Source of the DNA: Stenotrophomonas sp. WZN-1
GTDB lineage: Bacteria; Pseudomonadota; Gammaproteobacteria; Xanthomonadales; Xanthomonadaceae
Length of the DNA: 64,000 bases
Reading direction: 5' to 3'
Assembly (NCBI RefSeq): GCF_002192255.1
Contig: NZ_CP021768.1
Coordinates: 2,002,001-2,066,000, forward strand
The notes beneath the pieces are model-generated. The model made no database searches. It saw nothing but the letters and a program-made list of their open reading frames with translations, and had not been told where the DNA came from. Shown here piece after piece: positions 53,849 through 62,876 of this stretch (position 1 is its first letter; every line of letters begins with the position of its first letter). The position numbers were made by a program, and so were the translations under genes.

Positions 53849-54898
53849 TCAGCGGACCTCGCTGACCAGCATCGGCAGTTCCCAGGTGCCCCCTGGCACG
53901 CCCCGGCATAGACCAGGTGCCACCTCCGACGTCGCGATGAAGTTCGTCCCGTCCCACGTCCAGGCTGCGTGCGAAATGGAGTCAGCGAGGCCGCGGCCCT
54001 TCTGCGCGGCAATGATCTGGCCATCGTCGTAGTCGATGGCATCGCTGGTCACCCTCTTTGCCTGGAACGGCGGCTGTGGGCGGGCCACCCAGTAGCCATC
54101 GCCGCTGTTATAGGCCGCTCGCCAGCAGGGCACGTTGACCAGCACGTGCTGTGCGTCCAGGTGGCGGACCTCCAGCGGCGAGTTGCTCAGCGGAATATCG
54201 GCATCGGTTTCCTGCAGGCCTTCGCAGCTGTCGCCCTCCAGCGTGGCACGCAGTGCCGCACGCAGGGCGGGAGAGGCGGCCAGCCGAGCAGACGCGGGAT
54301 CATCCGGAGTCGAGTCCAGGGTAGCGGCCTTGCGCACCACCGGCACCGGCAGGGCGGCGGGGACGCTGGATTCAGGGCTGCTGCCCTTGCGCATCACCGC
54401 GCCGGGTGTGCCGAGGCGTCCCTGGTACTCATCGATCTTCAGCAGCACCGCTGCCGCCCCCTTGTCCGACAACGGCCAGCGATGGCCGGCGCCATCGATC
54501 ACACTGACTCCACCGTCGCGTACCAGCGCGGACAGCAGTGCGCTGGTCTGCGCGGCATTCAAGCTGTGCGTGCCTTCGCCTCCTGCCGGGGCCAGAACGC
54601 CCAGATCCTGCTGCTGGATGCGCAGATGCAGTGCGCCCTTGGGCCGGGGCTGGCCTTCTTCCGGCTGCAGCGACAGGCGGCCCTGGATGGCCTGGCCCGG
54701 GCCGGCCTTGCGGGTGAGCAGCACACTCAGGGTGTCGCCATCATCGGGGGCATAACCAGCGGCGCGGCAGGTCAGGGTGTTGTCGCAGGCCACGACCCAG
54801 TCGTGATGCTGGAAATACAGGCTCTTGGCCGGGGCAGCGGCAATGGCGCCGAGTGGGCAGGCCAGGGCCAGCAGGGCGGCGGGCAGGAGGGATCGCAT
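53849..54898 (-). CDS. Exported DUF1176 protein
   Basis: 349 residues with a signal peptide ending AIAAAPA. The DUF1176 features are HHDWVVACDNTLTCRAAGY near the start, RIQQQDLG, a central YQGRLGTPGAVMRKGSS, and Cys pairs in DSCEGLQ, VPCWRAAYNSGDGYWV and APGLCRG. Periplasmic with disulphides, function unknown. An AAGGA site supports 54898. Divergent from the VIT/vWA gene, 130 bp apart. Confidence 0.82.
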   Translation of the reverse strand: MRSLLPAALLALACPLGAIAAAPAKSLYFQHHDWVVACDNTLTCRAAGYAPDDGDTLSVLLTRKAGPGQAIQGRLSLQPEEGQPRPKGALHLRIQQQDLGVLAPAGGEGTHSLNAAQTSALLSALVRDGGVSVIDGAGHRWPLSDKGAAAVLLKIDEYQGRLGTPGAVMRKGSSPESSVPAALPVPVVRKAATLDSTPDDPASARLAASPALRAALRATLEGDSCEGLQETDADIPLSNSPLEVRHLDAQHVLVNVPCWRAAYNSGDGYWVARPQPPFQAKRVTSDAIDYDDGQIIAAQKGRGLADSISHAAWTWDGTNFIATSEVAPGLCRGVPGGTWELPMLVSEVR

Positions 54899-55028
54899 CG
54901 GCATCCTTGCACGTGGGGAAAGTCGAGCATGGTGCGTGCTGGCGGGGGCGATGAGAAGCTGCGCGCTGCCCAACCCCATTCCGCCTGTTCGCGCGTTCAA
55001 ACGTCCACGATCCCACTGGAGCCCTGTC

Positions 55029-57938
55029 ATGCTCTTCGCCCGTTGCTGCAGCGTGTTGATGCTTGCCCTCGCGATCTGTCCCGCCGACGCGCAGTCGCCA
55101 CGAATTGCCCGGCCGCATGCCACCACCCCGTTGCTGATCGCACCCGCTGCCGAACAGCCGTTGCAGTTGCAGCGGGCCCGCATCGAAGGCGAGGTCCAGG
55201 CCGGCATCGCCCAGACCCGGATCACCCTGGAATTCCACAACCCGAACCGGCGCGTGCTGGAGGGTGAGCTGCAGTTCCCGCTGGCCGATGGCCAGCAGAT
55301 CAGCAGCTTCGCGCTGGACATCAACGGTGAACTGCGTGACGCGGTGCCGGTGCCCAAGGACCGTGGCCGCCAGGTGTTCGAGGAGATCGCGCGCCGTGGC
55401 GTCGACCCGGGCCTGCTGGAGCAGACCGCCGGCAACCAGTTCCGCCTGCGTATCTATCCGCTGCCAGCCGGCGGCAGCCGGCGCGTGCAGCTGGTGATTC
55501 GCGAACCGCTGGCCTTCGCCGGCCAGGGCTGGCAGTGGACGCTGCCGCTGCAGTTCGCCGCTGGCGCTGCATCGGTTGAGCTGAAGCTGCGGGCGCCGGA
55601 AGCGGCCACCGCAGGTACGGCTCCGTTCCGCATCAACGCTGGTCAGCTGCACTGGCAGGGAAAGGGCGCGCAGCTGCCGTCGCAGCTGCAGTGGAGCCTG
55701 CCCGCAGCACGTCAGGCGCAGGTCCAGGTGGCGCCCTGGCAGGACGGGCACTACCTGTTGGCGCAGCTGCCGGCGGCAGTCAGTCCCACGCCGCGCACAC
55801 TTCCCAGCGAAATCGGCCTGCTGTGGGATGGTTCCGGATCCTCGGGTCAGCGCGATCACACACGTGAGTTCGCACTGCTGGATCGCTATTTCGCCGCGAT
55901 GGGTGACGGCACCGTGGCGTTGACCGTGCTGCGCGACCGTACCGAACCGGTGCGGCGCTTCCGTGTCCGCGCCGGCAACTGGAACGAGCTGCGCGCGGCG
56001 CTGCGGGCCGTGCGCCCGGATGGCGCCAGCGCGCTGGCGCAGTGGCTGCCGCAGCCGAGCGTGAAGGAATACCTGCTGGTCAGCGATGGCCTGCTGACCT
56101 ATGGGCCGGAACAGCTGCCGACGATGGCGCCGGATCAACGCCTGTTCGCGGTCAGTAGTGCCGGCGCCCGTACTGACGGCACACGCTTGCGTGGCTGGAG
56201 CGAAGCGCATGGCGGACGCTTCATTGCACTGGGTAATGATGTTGATGCGGCCACCCGCGAACTGCTGTCGTCGCCGCTGGACGTGCAGGTCGATGCGGGC
56301 CGTGGCGTACAGGACGTGGTGATTGATCGTCGCAGTGAAGCCCAGGGCTGGTTGTGGCTGCACGCACGACTGGCGGCCGAAGGCGTGCGGATGCGGGTGC
56401 GCGTGGGAGGCGGTGAATGGCAGGCACTGCCGGCAACACAGAAGAGTGACGACGGTGAACTACTGGCCGGCTTGTGGGCGCAGGCCCGTCTGCAGCAACT
56501 CGGCGCCGACCGTCGAGGCAACCGCGAGGCTATGCAACTGCTGTCGCAGAAGTTCAGCCTGGTCGGTCCGGACACCTCGCTGATCGTGCTGGAAACGCTG
56601 GATGACTACCTGCGCTACGCGATCCGCCCGTCCGGCACGCTGCGCGCCGAGTACGATGCCCGCTTCGCACGGCAGGTGAGCGATCGCGCCGCTGCCGATC
56701 GCCAGCGCTTGGACCAGGTAGCCGCACGTTGGAAGGAGCGCCAGCAGTGGTGGAGCCGCAGCTGGCCGAAGGGCGCACCACCGCAGGCGAAGGGCAGGGC
56801 GCTGGAAGTTGCATCCGCAGACTACGCGATGGACTCGGCGCCGGTGGCGATGCTCGCCGCGCCGGCCCCTGCGGCACCGCCAGCCCCGGCACCGATGGCC
56901 GCAGCTGCCGAGCAGCGCATGGAAGCCAGCAGCGCGCGTGCACGTCGCTCAGCGTCCGCATCGAACAAAGCACTGGATGTGGTCGCGCTCACCGGCAGCG
57001 CTGTCGCTGCATCCGCCGCCAACAATGGGGAGCTCGGCATCCAGCTGGCGGCGTGGCAGCCGGACTCGGCCATCGCCCAGCGCCTGCGCCAAGGCCCGCC
57101 GTCGCAGCTCTATGACCGCTACCTGGCCGAGCGCGATGCCCATGCCGACAGCAGCGCGTTCTTCCTCGACGTGGCCGACCTGCTGCTGGAGCAGGGCCAG
57201 CGCGAACTGGCACTGCGCGTGCTGTCGAACCTGGCCGAGATGGACCTGGACAACCGCCACCTGCTGCGCGTGCTCGGCTACCGGCTGATGCAGGCCGATG
57301 CCCCGGCACTGGCGGTGCCGGTGTTCGAGCAGGTGCTGGCGATGGGCCAGGAGGAGCCGCAGAGCTTCCGCGACCTGGGCCTGGCGCTGGCAGCAGCTGG
57401 CAAGCCGCAGCAGGCACTGGCGCCGCTGTACCAGGTGGTGGTGCGGCCGTGGGACAACCGTTTCGATGGCATCGCCCTGATCGCGCTGGATGAGTTGAGC
57501 AATCTGGTGGCACGCAGCACGCCGCGCCTGGACACCCGCGGCATCGACCCGCGCCTGCTGCAGGCGATGCCGCTGGACCTGCGCGTGGTGCTGTCGTGGG
57601 ATGCCGATAACAGCGACATGGACCTGTGGGTGACCGACCCGAACGGCGAGCGCGCGTACTACGGCAACCGCCTGACCTACCAGGGTGGGCAGATGTCGCA
57701 GGACTTCACCGGCGGCTATGGTCCCGAGCAGTTCTCGCTGCGCAACGCCAAGCCGGGCAAGTACAAGGTCGAGGCGAACTATTTCGGCAGCCGCCAGCAG
57801 CTTGTGACCGGTGCGACGACCCTGATGCTGCGCCTGACCACGCACTGGGGCACGCCGAAGCAGAAGGACCAGATGGTCACGATGCGGTTGAAGGACCGTG
57901 CCGAGACCGTGCTGGTGGGCGAGTTCGAGGTGAAATGA
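55029..57938 (+). CDS. Exported VIT / von Willebrand A / DUF2135 protein
   Basis: 969 residues. Signal peptide (LMLALAICPADA), then a VIT domain (RIEGEVQAGIAQTRITLEFHN, VFEEIARRGVDPGLLEQ), then a von Willebrand A-type domain whose metal site is DGSGSSGQ rather than the classic DxSxS. Next come an Ala/Pro-rich linker, tetratricopeptide-like helices (residues about 690-840) and a C-terminal DUF2135 domain (VLSWDADNSDMDLWVTDPNG). Probably periplasmic or surface-exposed; roles in envelope protein complexes are possible. No partner is known. Confidence 0.82.
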   Translation: MLFARCCSVLMLALAICPADAQSPRIARPHATTPLLIAPAAEQPLQLQRARIEGEVQAGIAQTRITLEFHNPNRRVLEGELQFPLADGQQISSFALDINGELRDAVPVPKDRGRQVFEEIARRGVDPGLLEQTAGNQFRLRIYPLPAGGSRRVQLVIREPLAFAGQGWQWTLPLQFAAGAASVELKLRAPEAATAGTAPFRINAGQLHWQGKGAQLPSQLQWSLPAARQAQVQVAPWQDGHYLLAQLPAAVSPTPRTLPSEIGLLWDGSGSSGQRDHTREFALLDRYFAAMGDGTVALTVLRDRTEPVRRFRVRAGNWNELRAALRAVRPDGASALAQWLPQPSVKEYLLVSDGLLTYGPEQLPTMAPDQRLFAVSSAGARTDGTRLRGWSEAHGGRFIALGNDVDAATRELLSSPLDVQVDAGRGVQDVVIDRRSEAQGWLWLHARLAAEGVRMRVRVGGGEWQALPATQKSDDGELLAGLWAQARLQQLGADRRGNREAMQLLSQKFSLVGPDTSLIVLETLDDYLRYAIRPSGTLRAEYDARFARQVSDRAAADRQRLDQVAARWKERQQWWSRSWPKGAPPQAKGRALEVASADYAMDSAPVAMLAAPAPAAPPAPAPMAAAAEQRMEASSARARRSASASNKALDVVALTGSAVAASAANNGELGIQLAAWQPDSAIAQRLRQGPPSQLYDRYLAERDAHADSSAFFLDVADLLLEQGQRELALRVLSNLAEMDLDNRHLLRVLGYRLMQADAPALAVPVFEQVLAMGQEEPQSFRDLGLALAAAGKPQQALAPLYQVVVRPWDNRFDGIALIALDELSNLVARSTPRLDTRGIDPRLLQAMPLDLRVVLSWDADNSDMDLWVTDPNGERAYYGNRLTYQGGQMSQDFTGGYGPEQFSLRNAKPGKYKVEANYFGSRQQLVTGATTLMLRLTTHWGTPKQKDQMVTMRLKDRAETVLVGEFEVK

Positions 57939-57954
57939 CCGATCCCGGGCTTAT

Positions 57955-57982
57955 GTAGCGTCGAGCATGGGCTCGGCGCTAC
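57955..57982. repeat. SMAG monomer between convergent genes
   Basis: GTAGCGTCGAGC, ATGG, GCTCGGCGCTAC: an imperfect stem 16 bp after the VIT/vWA stop; its last bases overlap the acyltransferase stop. Confidence 0.7.
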
Positions 57983-59178
57983 AACGACACGGCGCGTGCG
58001 ATCGTCGACGCTGGCGGATCGGCACGCAGGCCGAACAGAGGTCGCAGCCAGCGCGAGCGCCGGATCAGCAGTTCGTGGATCAGCAGGCAGCCACCGACGG
58101 TACCGGCCAGCAGCAGGGCCGGTTCCATCCACGGGCCCAACTGCAGTGGCTTGAGCCAGAACAACAGCACGATGATCAGGCTCTGGTGCAGCATGTACCA
58201 GGGATAGATGGCCTCGGTGCAGTACGGCAGCCAGCGGAACGGGCGATCGAGGAAGACCTTTCCCCAGCCCAGGATGGCCAGCAGTGCGGTCCATACGTAA
58301 AGCGACTGGCTGGTCCGGACCTGCAGGTCCCAGAACGGTTCGGGCCATTGCCGCAGGGGGGAGTCGGCCGCCAGCACCTGGCCAAGGATGCGCAGGCCCA
58401 TGTACCAGCCGACCGCAGCCAGTGCCAGCCACAGCGTGGTGCGGCGCAAGGCCACCACCCGTTCCCAGAACAGTGGCTCGCGACCCAGCAGGTAGCCGGC
58501 CAGGAATACCGTGGCGTACTTCGCGTGCTGGTACCAATCGCCGAGCAGCGCATTGGTGGACGGATAGATCGGCTCCAGCCAGATCACCCAGACCAGCAAC
58601 AGGGCGAACGGAATGCCGATCAGCAGCGCGGGCGAGGCCGCAACGCGTGCCATCGCGCCGCGCACGGCTGTCGTTCCCAGCAATGGCATCAGCAGGGCCA
58701 GCGCCAGGGTGTAGTTCCACAGATAGGCCAGGTACCACAGGTGGTTCCAGGTGATGCCGTACTGCCAGCCGGCGAAGCTGCCTTCCGGCCACGGCCGCAC
58801 CTGCCAGTAGCGCAGCAGGAAGTGGCCGAATCCGGGTGCCACATGGCCGTTGGCCACGCCCTCGCAGTACGGCTGGATCGGTACGATCACGAACATGCCG
58901 AACAGCAGGGGCAACAACAGCTTCCAGGTACGCAGGCCGGCGAAGCGCAGCAACCTGCCTTCGGGCCGCATCAGTGCGATGGCGATGCCCGAGATCAGGA
59001 ACAGCAGTGACATCCGCCAGCGATTGACGAACACCATCGGCCACTGCAGCCATTCGGCGGTGTGCACGCTCTTGAGGTGGAAGCCCCAGTCGTCCACATA
59101 GACCATGGCGGTGTGGTAGAGGATCAGCAGGGCGAAGGCGAACACGCGCAGGGCGTCGATGTCGTGGCGTCGGGTCAT
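57979..59178 (-). CDS. Membrane acyltransferase family 3 protein
   Basis: 399 residues with about ten membrane helices. The N-terminal RHDIDALRVFAFALLILYHT carries the family's RxxxxDxLR...H pattern, which is expected to contain the catalytic His; NRWRMSLLFLISGIAI follows. Members O-acetylate or O-succinylate cell-surface glycans, such as OpgC for osmoregulated glucans. No glycan gene is adjacent, so the acceptor is unknown. The start MTRRHDIDALR at 59178. Confidence 0.87.
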   Translation of the reverse strand: MTRRHDIDALRVFAFALLILYHTAMVYVDDWGFHLKSVHTAEWLQWPMVFVNRWRMSLLFLISGIAIALMRPEGRLLRFAGLRTWKLLLPLLFGMFVIVPIQPYCEGVANGHVAPGFGHFLLRYWQVRPWPEGSFAGWQYGITWNHLWYLAYLWNYTLALALLMPLLGTTAVRGAMARVAASPALLIGIPFALLLVWVIWLEPIYPSTNALLGDWYQHAKYATVFLAGYLLGREPLFWERVVALRRTTLWLALAAVGWYMGLRILGQVLAADSPLRQWPEPFWDLQVRTSQSLYVWTALLAILGWGKVFLDRPFRWLPYCTEAIYPWYMLHQSLIIVLLFWLKPLQLGPWMEPALLLAGTVGGCLLIHELLIRRSRWLRPLFGLRADPPASTIARAVSL

Positions 59179-59341
59179 GGGGGTGGTGTGCCGGAGAGTC
59201 GAGCCAAGGTGACGCCGCCCGGTCCGTGCAGCGACCGCCAAGGGGCCGCCGGAACCCGCGCAGTGACCAATGGCGGGGGTGATGGGACCAATGGAGCCGC
59301 TACCCTCGGTCCCTTGAGGCAGGCTGGAGCACCGCAACGAC

Positions 59342-60214
59342 ATGGATGCAGCAATGACCCAGGGCCGACCACCGCGCTGGCGCACGTCAACCCGGCTGCT
59401 GGCATGGGCGGCCATCCTGTCCGCTTCAGCAGTGAGCAATGCGCTGGTGGAAGTGATGGATGCGGGCCGGCGCGGCGCCGATCTCGGCCTGTGGGAACCG
59501 ATGATCTGGGAGTTCAGCAGCCTTTGCCTGGTCCTGATGACCCTGCCGTTGCTGTGGTGGGGCTGCGAGCGCTGGCCGCTGCATGCCGATACCTGGAAGC
59601 AGCGGTTGCCGCTGTATCTGCTGGCCAGCGTCGGCTGGTCGCTGCTGCACGTGGTGGGGATGCTGCTGCTGCGGCACCTGGCCTATGGAGCGCTGGGCTA
59701 TCGGTACCAGGACGATGCCGGCTGGCTGGAGCGTTTTGCGTACGAATATCTGAAGGATGTACGCACGTTCGCGATGTTCGTGGCGCTGGAGCACTTTGCC
59801 AGCTGGTTCGGGCGGCGCAGGCAGGGCGAGGCGAGCCTGCTGGCCGAGCCCGATGTCGGCCCGCCGGTGGAGCCAGTCGAGCGCCCCCAGCACTTCCTGG
59901 TGCGCAAGCTGGGCAAGGAGTTCCTGGTCACCACCGCCGACGTGGAGTACGCCCAGGCCGCGGGGAACTACGTGAACCTGCGGGTACGCGGCCACGACTA
60001 CCCGCTGCGGATCACCATGGCGGTGCTGGAGCAGCGGCTGGACCCGGGCGTGTTCCTGCGCCCGCACCGCAGCTGGCTGATCCACCGGGGCCAGCTGCGC
60101 TCGATCGAGCCGCTGGACGGCGGCGAGGCCCTGCTGCACATGGCCGACGGGGCCAAAGTGCCCTGCAGCCGGCGCCAGCTGCCGCTGCTGCGGCAGGCGC
60201 TGGGGGCAGGGTGA
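59342..60214 (+). CDS. Membrane-anchored LytTR-family regulator
   Basis: 290 residues: four hydrophobic segments in residues about 20-150, then a linker and a LytTR DNA-binding domain from about 185 (FLVRKLGKEFLVTTADVEYAQAAGNYVNLRV, then FLRPHRSWLIHRGQLRSIEP). It has no receiver domain, so the signal probably comes through the membrane part. No kinase gene is adjacent. An in-frame ATG at 59354 is an alternative start. Divergent from the acyltransferase gene. Confidence 0.85.
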   Translation: MDAAMTQGRPPRWRTSTRLLAWAAILSASAVSNALVEVMDAGRRGADLGLWEPMIWEFSSLCLVLMTLPLLWWGCERWPLHADTWKQRLPLYLLASVGWSLLHVVGMLLLRHLAYGALGYRYQDDAGWLERFAYEYLKDVRTFAMFVALEHFASWFGRRRQGEASLLAEPDVGPPVEPVERPQHFLVRKLGKEFLVTTADVEYAQAAGNYVNLRVRGHDYPLRITMAVLEQRLDPGVFLRPHRSWLIHRGQLRSIEPLDGGEALLHMADGAKVPCSRRQLPLLRQALGAG

Positions 60215-60284
60215 GGCCCTCATTCCGGGCACCCGCGGCCTGCGGTATCATTACCAGTCATCTTTTGAATGCATAACCGCCGAC

Positions 60285-61410
60285 ATGATCGAACTGAATC
60301 CTGTCCGCCAGCGCATCACCGATCTGACCGATCGCGTGCTGTCGCTTCGGGGGTATCTTTGACTACGACGCCAAGAAAGAGCGTCTTGAAGAAGTAACGC
60401 GGGAGCTGGAAAGCCCCGATGTCTGGAACAACGCCGAATACGCCCAGAACCTGGGCCGCGAGCGTTCCAGCCTGGAAAAGACCGTTGGCGGCATCGCCTC
60501 GGTGCTCGATGGCCTGAGCGACGCCACCGAACTGCTGGAGCTGGCCGAGTCCGAGCAGGACGAGGACACCGCACTGGCGGTGGTCGCCGACCTGGACAAG
60601 CACCAGGCACACGTGGAGAAGCTGGAATTCCAGCGCATGTTCTCCGGCGAGATGGACAATGCGGCCGCGTTCGTCGACATCCAGGCCGGTGCCGGTGGCA
60701 CCGAAGCCCAGGACTGGGCCGAGATCCTGCTGCGCATGTACCTGCGCTGGTGCGAGTCGCGCGGCTGGAAGACCGAACTGATGGAAGTGTCCGGCGGCGA
60801 CGTCGCCGGCATCAAGTCGGCCACGCTGCGCGTGGAAGGCGACTATGCCTACGGCTGGCTGAAGACCGAGACCGGCGTGCACCGCCTGGTGCGCAAGTCG
60901 CCGTTCGACTCGGACAATCGCCGCCACACCAGCTTCACCTCGGTGTTCGTGTCGCCGGAAATCGATGACAACATCGACATCACCATCAACCCGGCTGACC
61001 TGCGTACCGACGTGTACCGTTCGTCCGGTGCCGGTGGCCAGCACGTGAACAAGACCGAGTCGGCGGTGCGTATCACCCACATCCCGACCAACATCGTCGT
61101 GGCCTGCCAGACCGGCCGCAGCCAGCACCAGAACCGCGACAACGCGATGAAGATGCTGGCCGCCAAGCTGTACGAGCTGGAGATCCAGAAGCGCAACGCC
61201 GAGAAGGACGCGGTGGAAGCCACCAAGTCCGACATCGGCTGGGGCAGCCAGATCCGCAACTACGTGCTCGACCAGAGCCGCATCAAGGACCTGCGTACCG
61301 GCATCGAACGCTCGGATACGCAGAAGGTGCTCGACGGCGACCTGGACGAGTTCGTCGAGGCCAGCCTGAAGGCCGGCCTGGCCGTGGGCTCCAAGCGCGT
61401 CGATGCCTGA
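60285..61410 (+). CDS. prfB: Peptide chain release factor 2 (programmed +1 frameshift)
   Basis: 374 residues after frameshifting. The first 25 codons (60285-60359) end with CTT before an in-frame TGA; reading resumes at GAC (60361). RF2 recognises UGA and UAA stop codons: the SPF tripeptide is in [11 protein letters not shown] and the GGQ motif in [15 protein letters not shown]. lysS, usually next to prfB in related bacteria, is not the next gene here. Confidence 0.95.
60346..60363 (+). promoter_or_regulatory. prfB +1 frameshift site
   Basis: GGGGG, TAT, CTT TGA C: a Shine-Dalgarno-like run a few bases before the slippery CTT and the UGA stop. RF2 autoregulates its own synthesis here, as in most bacteria. 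Confidence 0.93.
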
Positions 61411-61455
61411 TCGACGCGCCTGCGCGGATATCATCGCTCTCCGTGATGGGGGGCG

Positions 61456-62238
61456 ATGATGCGCAGCGAAAGTGAACGCAAGGAACTGGGTGGCTTCCTC
61501 AAGGCATGCCGCGCCCGTGTCGACCCCGCCACGCTCGGCCTCCCGGCCGGGCGCCGTCGTACCCCGGGGCTGAAGCGCGAGGAAGTCGCGCTGGCGATCG
61601 GGGTCAGCGTCAGCTGGTACACCTGGATCGAGCAGGGCCGCGAAGTGCGCGCTTCTCCCGAGGTACTGGAGCGGCTGGCGCAGGTGCTGCGCATGAGCGA
61701 CGACGAACGCGCCTATGCGTTCGCGCTGTCCGGCTACGGCGTGCCGCTGGAATCACCGGACGAGAGCGTGACCGACGGCCTGCGCCAGCTGGTCGAAGCA
61801 ATGCAGCCGATCCCGGCCTATGTGCGCAACACCCGTTTCGACATCCTGGCCTGGAACCCGGCCATCGCCGACCTGTTCGTGGACTACAGCCAGCTGGCGC
61901 CGCATGAGCGCAACACGTTGCGGCTGATGTTCCTTTACCCGCCATACCGCACACTGATCCTCAACTGGGAAGAAATGACCCGCGGCCTGCTGGCAGGCTT
62001 CCGCGCGGCGATGGCGCAGGCGCCGGACAAGGCCCCGTTCCTGGCGTTGGTGGAAGACATCGCCGCGCACAGCGAGGAGTTCCGCCAGTGGTGGCCGGAG
62101 CACGACGTGCGCCGGTTCGACGAAGGTGCGAAGAAGCTGAACCATCCCACGCGCGGGTTGCTGGACCTGCAGTACGTGGCGTTGGTGCCGGAGAGTCGGC
62201 ACGATCTTTCCCTGGTGACCTACCTGCCGCGGAAGTAG
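61456..62238 (+). CDS. XRE-family regulator with MmyB-like ligand domain
   Basis: 260 residues. The helix-turn-helix is GLKREEVALAIGVSVSWYTW (about residues 34-53), then EQGREVRASPEVLERLAQVL, and a C-terminal PAS-like ligand-binding domain (IPAYVRNTRFDILAWNPAIADLF). Such regulators often control neighbouring oxidoreductase genes and bind fatty-acid-like ligands. ATG codons at 61456 and 61459 follow a G-run. The next gene, 0.6 kb away, is sad. Confidence 0.85.
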   Translation: MMRSESERKELGGFLKACRARVDPATLGLPAGRRRTPGLKREEVALAIGVSVSWYTWIEQGREVRASPEVLERLAQVLRMSDDERAYAFALSGYGVPLESPDESVTDGLRQLVEAMQPIPAYVRNTRFDILAWNPAIADLFVDYSQLAPHERNTLRLMFLYPPYRTLILNWEEMTRGLLAGFRAAMAQAPDKAPFLALVEDIAAHSEEFRQWWPEHDVRRFDEGAKKLNHPTRGLLDLQYVALVPESRHDLSLVTYLPRK

Positions 62239-62320
62239 GGGGTGTTCGGCAGGGCTTGCAGCCCTGCACCTGCTTCAAGCCGAAGCAACGGCAACAGCAA
62301 CAGCGAGCTATCCGTAGGTT

Positions 62321-62422
62321 GGCGGGGCGGTGTCGGAGTGCGGGGACGCCGTAAACCCGTCCCTGGGGGCTTGGCAGCCGCATCCATGCGGCTGACACCC
62401 CGCACTCCGACACCGCCCCACC
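62321..62422 (+). repeat. 102-bp three-hairpin repeat element, copy 4
   Basis: Outer stem GGGGCGGTGTCGGAGTGC paired without mismatch, inner hairpins CCCGTCCCTGGG and CAGCCGCATCCATGCGGCTG. The second hairpin stem differs from copy 1 on both sides in a compensating way. Confidence 0.8.
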
Positions 62423-62448
62423 TCTGACAATTTCCCGCGCGGTCTGTT

Positions 62449-62472
62449 GTAGAGCCGAGCCGATGCTCGGCT
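62449..62472. repeat. SMAG hairpin inside composite C
   Basis: GTAGAGCCGAGCCGATGCTCGG, followed by CTGTTTTT. Confidence 0.65.
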
Positions 62473-62563
62473 GTTTTTCGTTCCAGTTTCGAAACAGTCG
62501 ATTCCGATGGAGATTCATCCACGCATGGCGTGGATGTCGTACAGATCGCGGGAAATTGTCGAA

Positions 62564-62665
62564 GGCGGGGTGGGTCCGGTTGCGGGGGCGTGAGCGCCAT
62601 GGATGGCGCGACCGAGGCTACATGGATGTATTCACGCCGTACCCCGCAACCGGACCCACCCCGCC
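62564..62665 (-). repeat. 102-bp three-hairpin repeat element, copy 5 (inverted)
   Basis: On the minus strand: outer stem GGCGGGGTGGGTCCGGTTGC as in copy 2, inner hairpins TACATCCATGTA and GCGCCATCCATGGCGC, both changed against the other copies but still paired. Confidence 0.8.
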
Positions 62666-62827
62666 ATCCCGCGGAATGCACGCTGTTGCCGTTGCCTTGG
62701 TTTGAAGCCTCTGCGGGTGCAGGGCGCAGCCCTGCCGATAACCCCATTCAGGCAGGTAAGTGCAGGTCACAGGATAAGCAGACGCCTTGTTGCCTCCGCC
62801 AATCGGGTCCACATTCCTGTGCAGGAG

Positions 62828-62854
62828 ACGGGCCGCCGCCCGTTGTCGAGACAA
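62828..62854 (+). promoter_or_regulatory. Small hairpins in the sad leader
   Basis: ACGGGC/GCCCGT with loop CGCC, then TTGTC-GA-GACAA, ending just before the AGGAG site of the next gene. They may affect translation; this is speculative. Confidence 0.3.
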
Positions 62855-62876
62855 CAGGAGCCCTGCATGTCCGCTG

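Larger units (their letters stand above)
62249..62735. repeat. Composite intergenic repeat C (two inverted halves)
   Basis: Left half: GCAGGGCTTGCAGCCCTGC hairpin, CACCTGCTTCAAGCCGAAGC tract and a 102-bp element (62321-62422). Middle: TTTCCCGCG and GCGGGAAATTGTCGA as inverted partners, a SMAG hairpin and ATCCACGCATGGCGTGGAT. Right half: a 102-bp element (62564-62665), a CTGTTGCCGTTGCC tract and the GCAGGGC/GCCCTGC hairpin. Same order as composite A. Confidence 0.75.
62239..62876. other. 638-bp intergenic region: composite repeat C and sad leader
   Basis: Composite repeat C fills 62249-62735. The remaining 140 bp before the next gene hold two small hairpins and a ribosome-binding site but no further reading frame. 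Confidence 0.75.
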
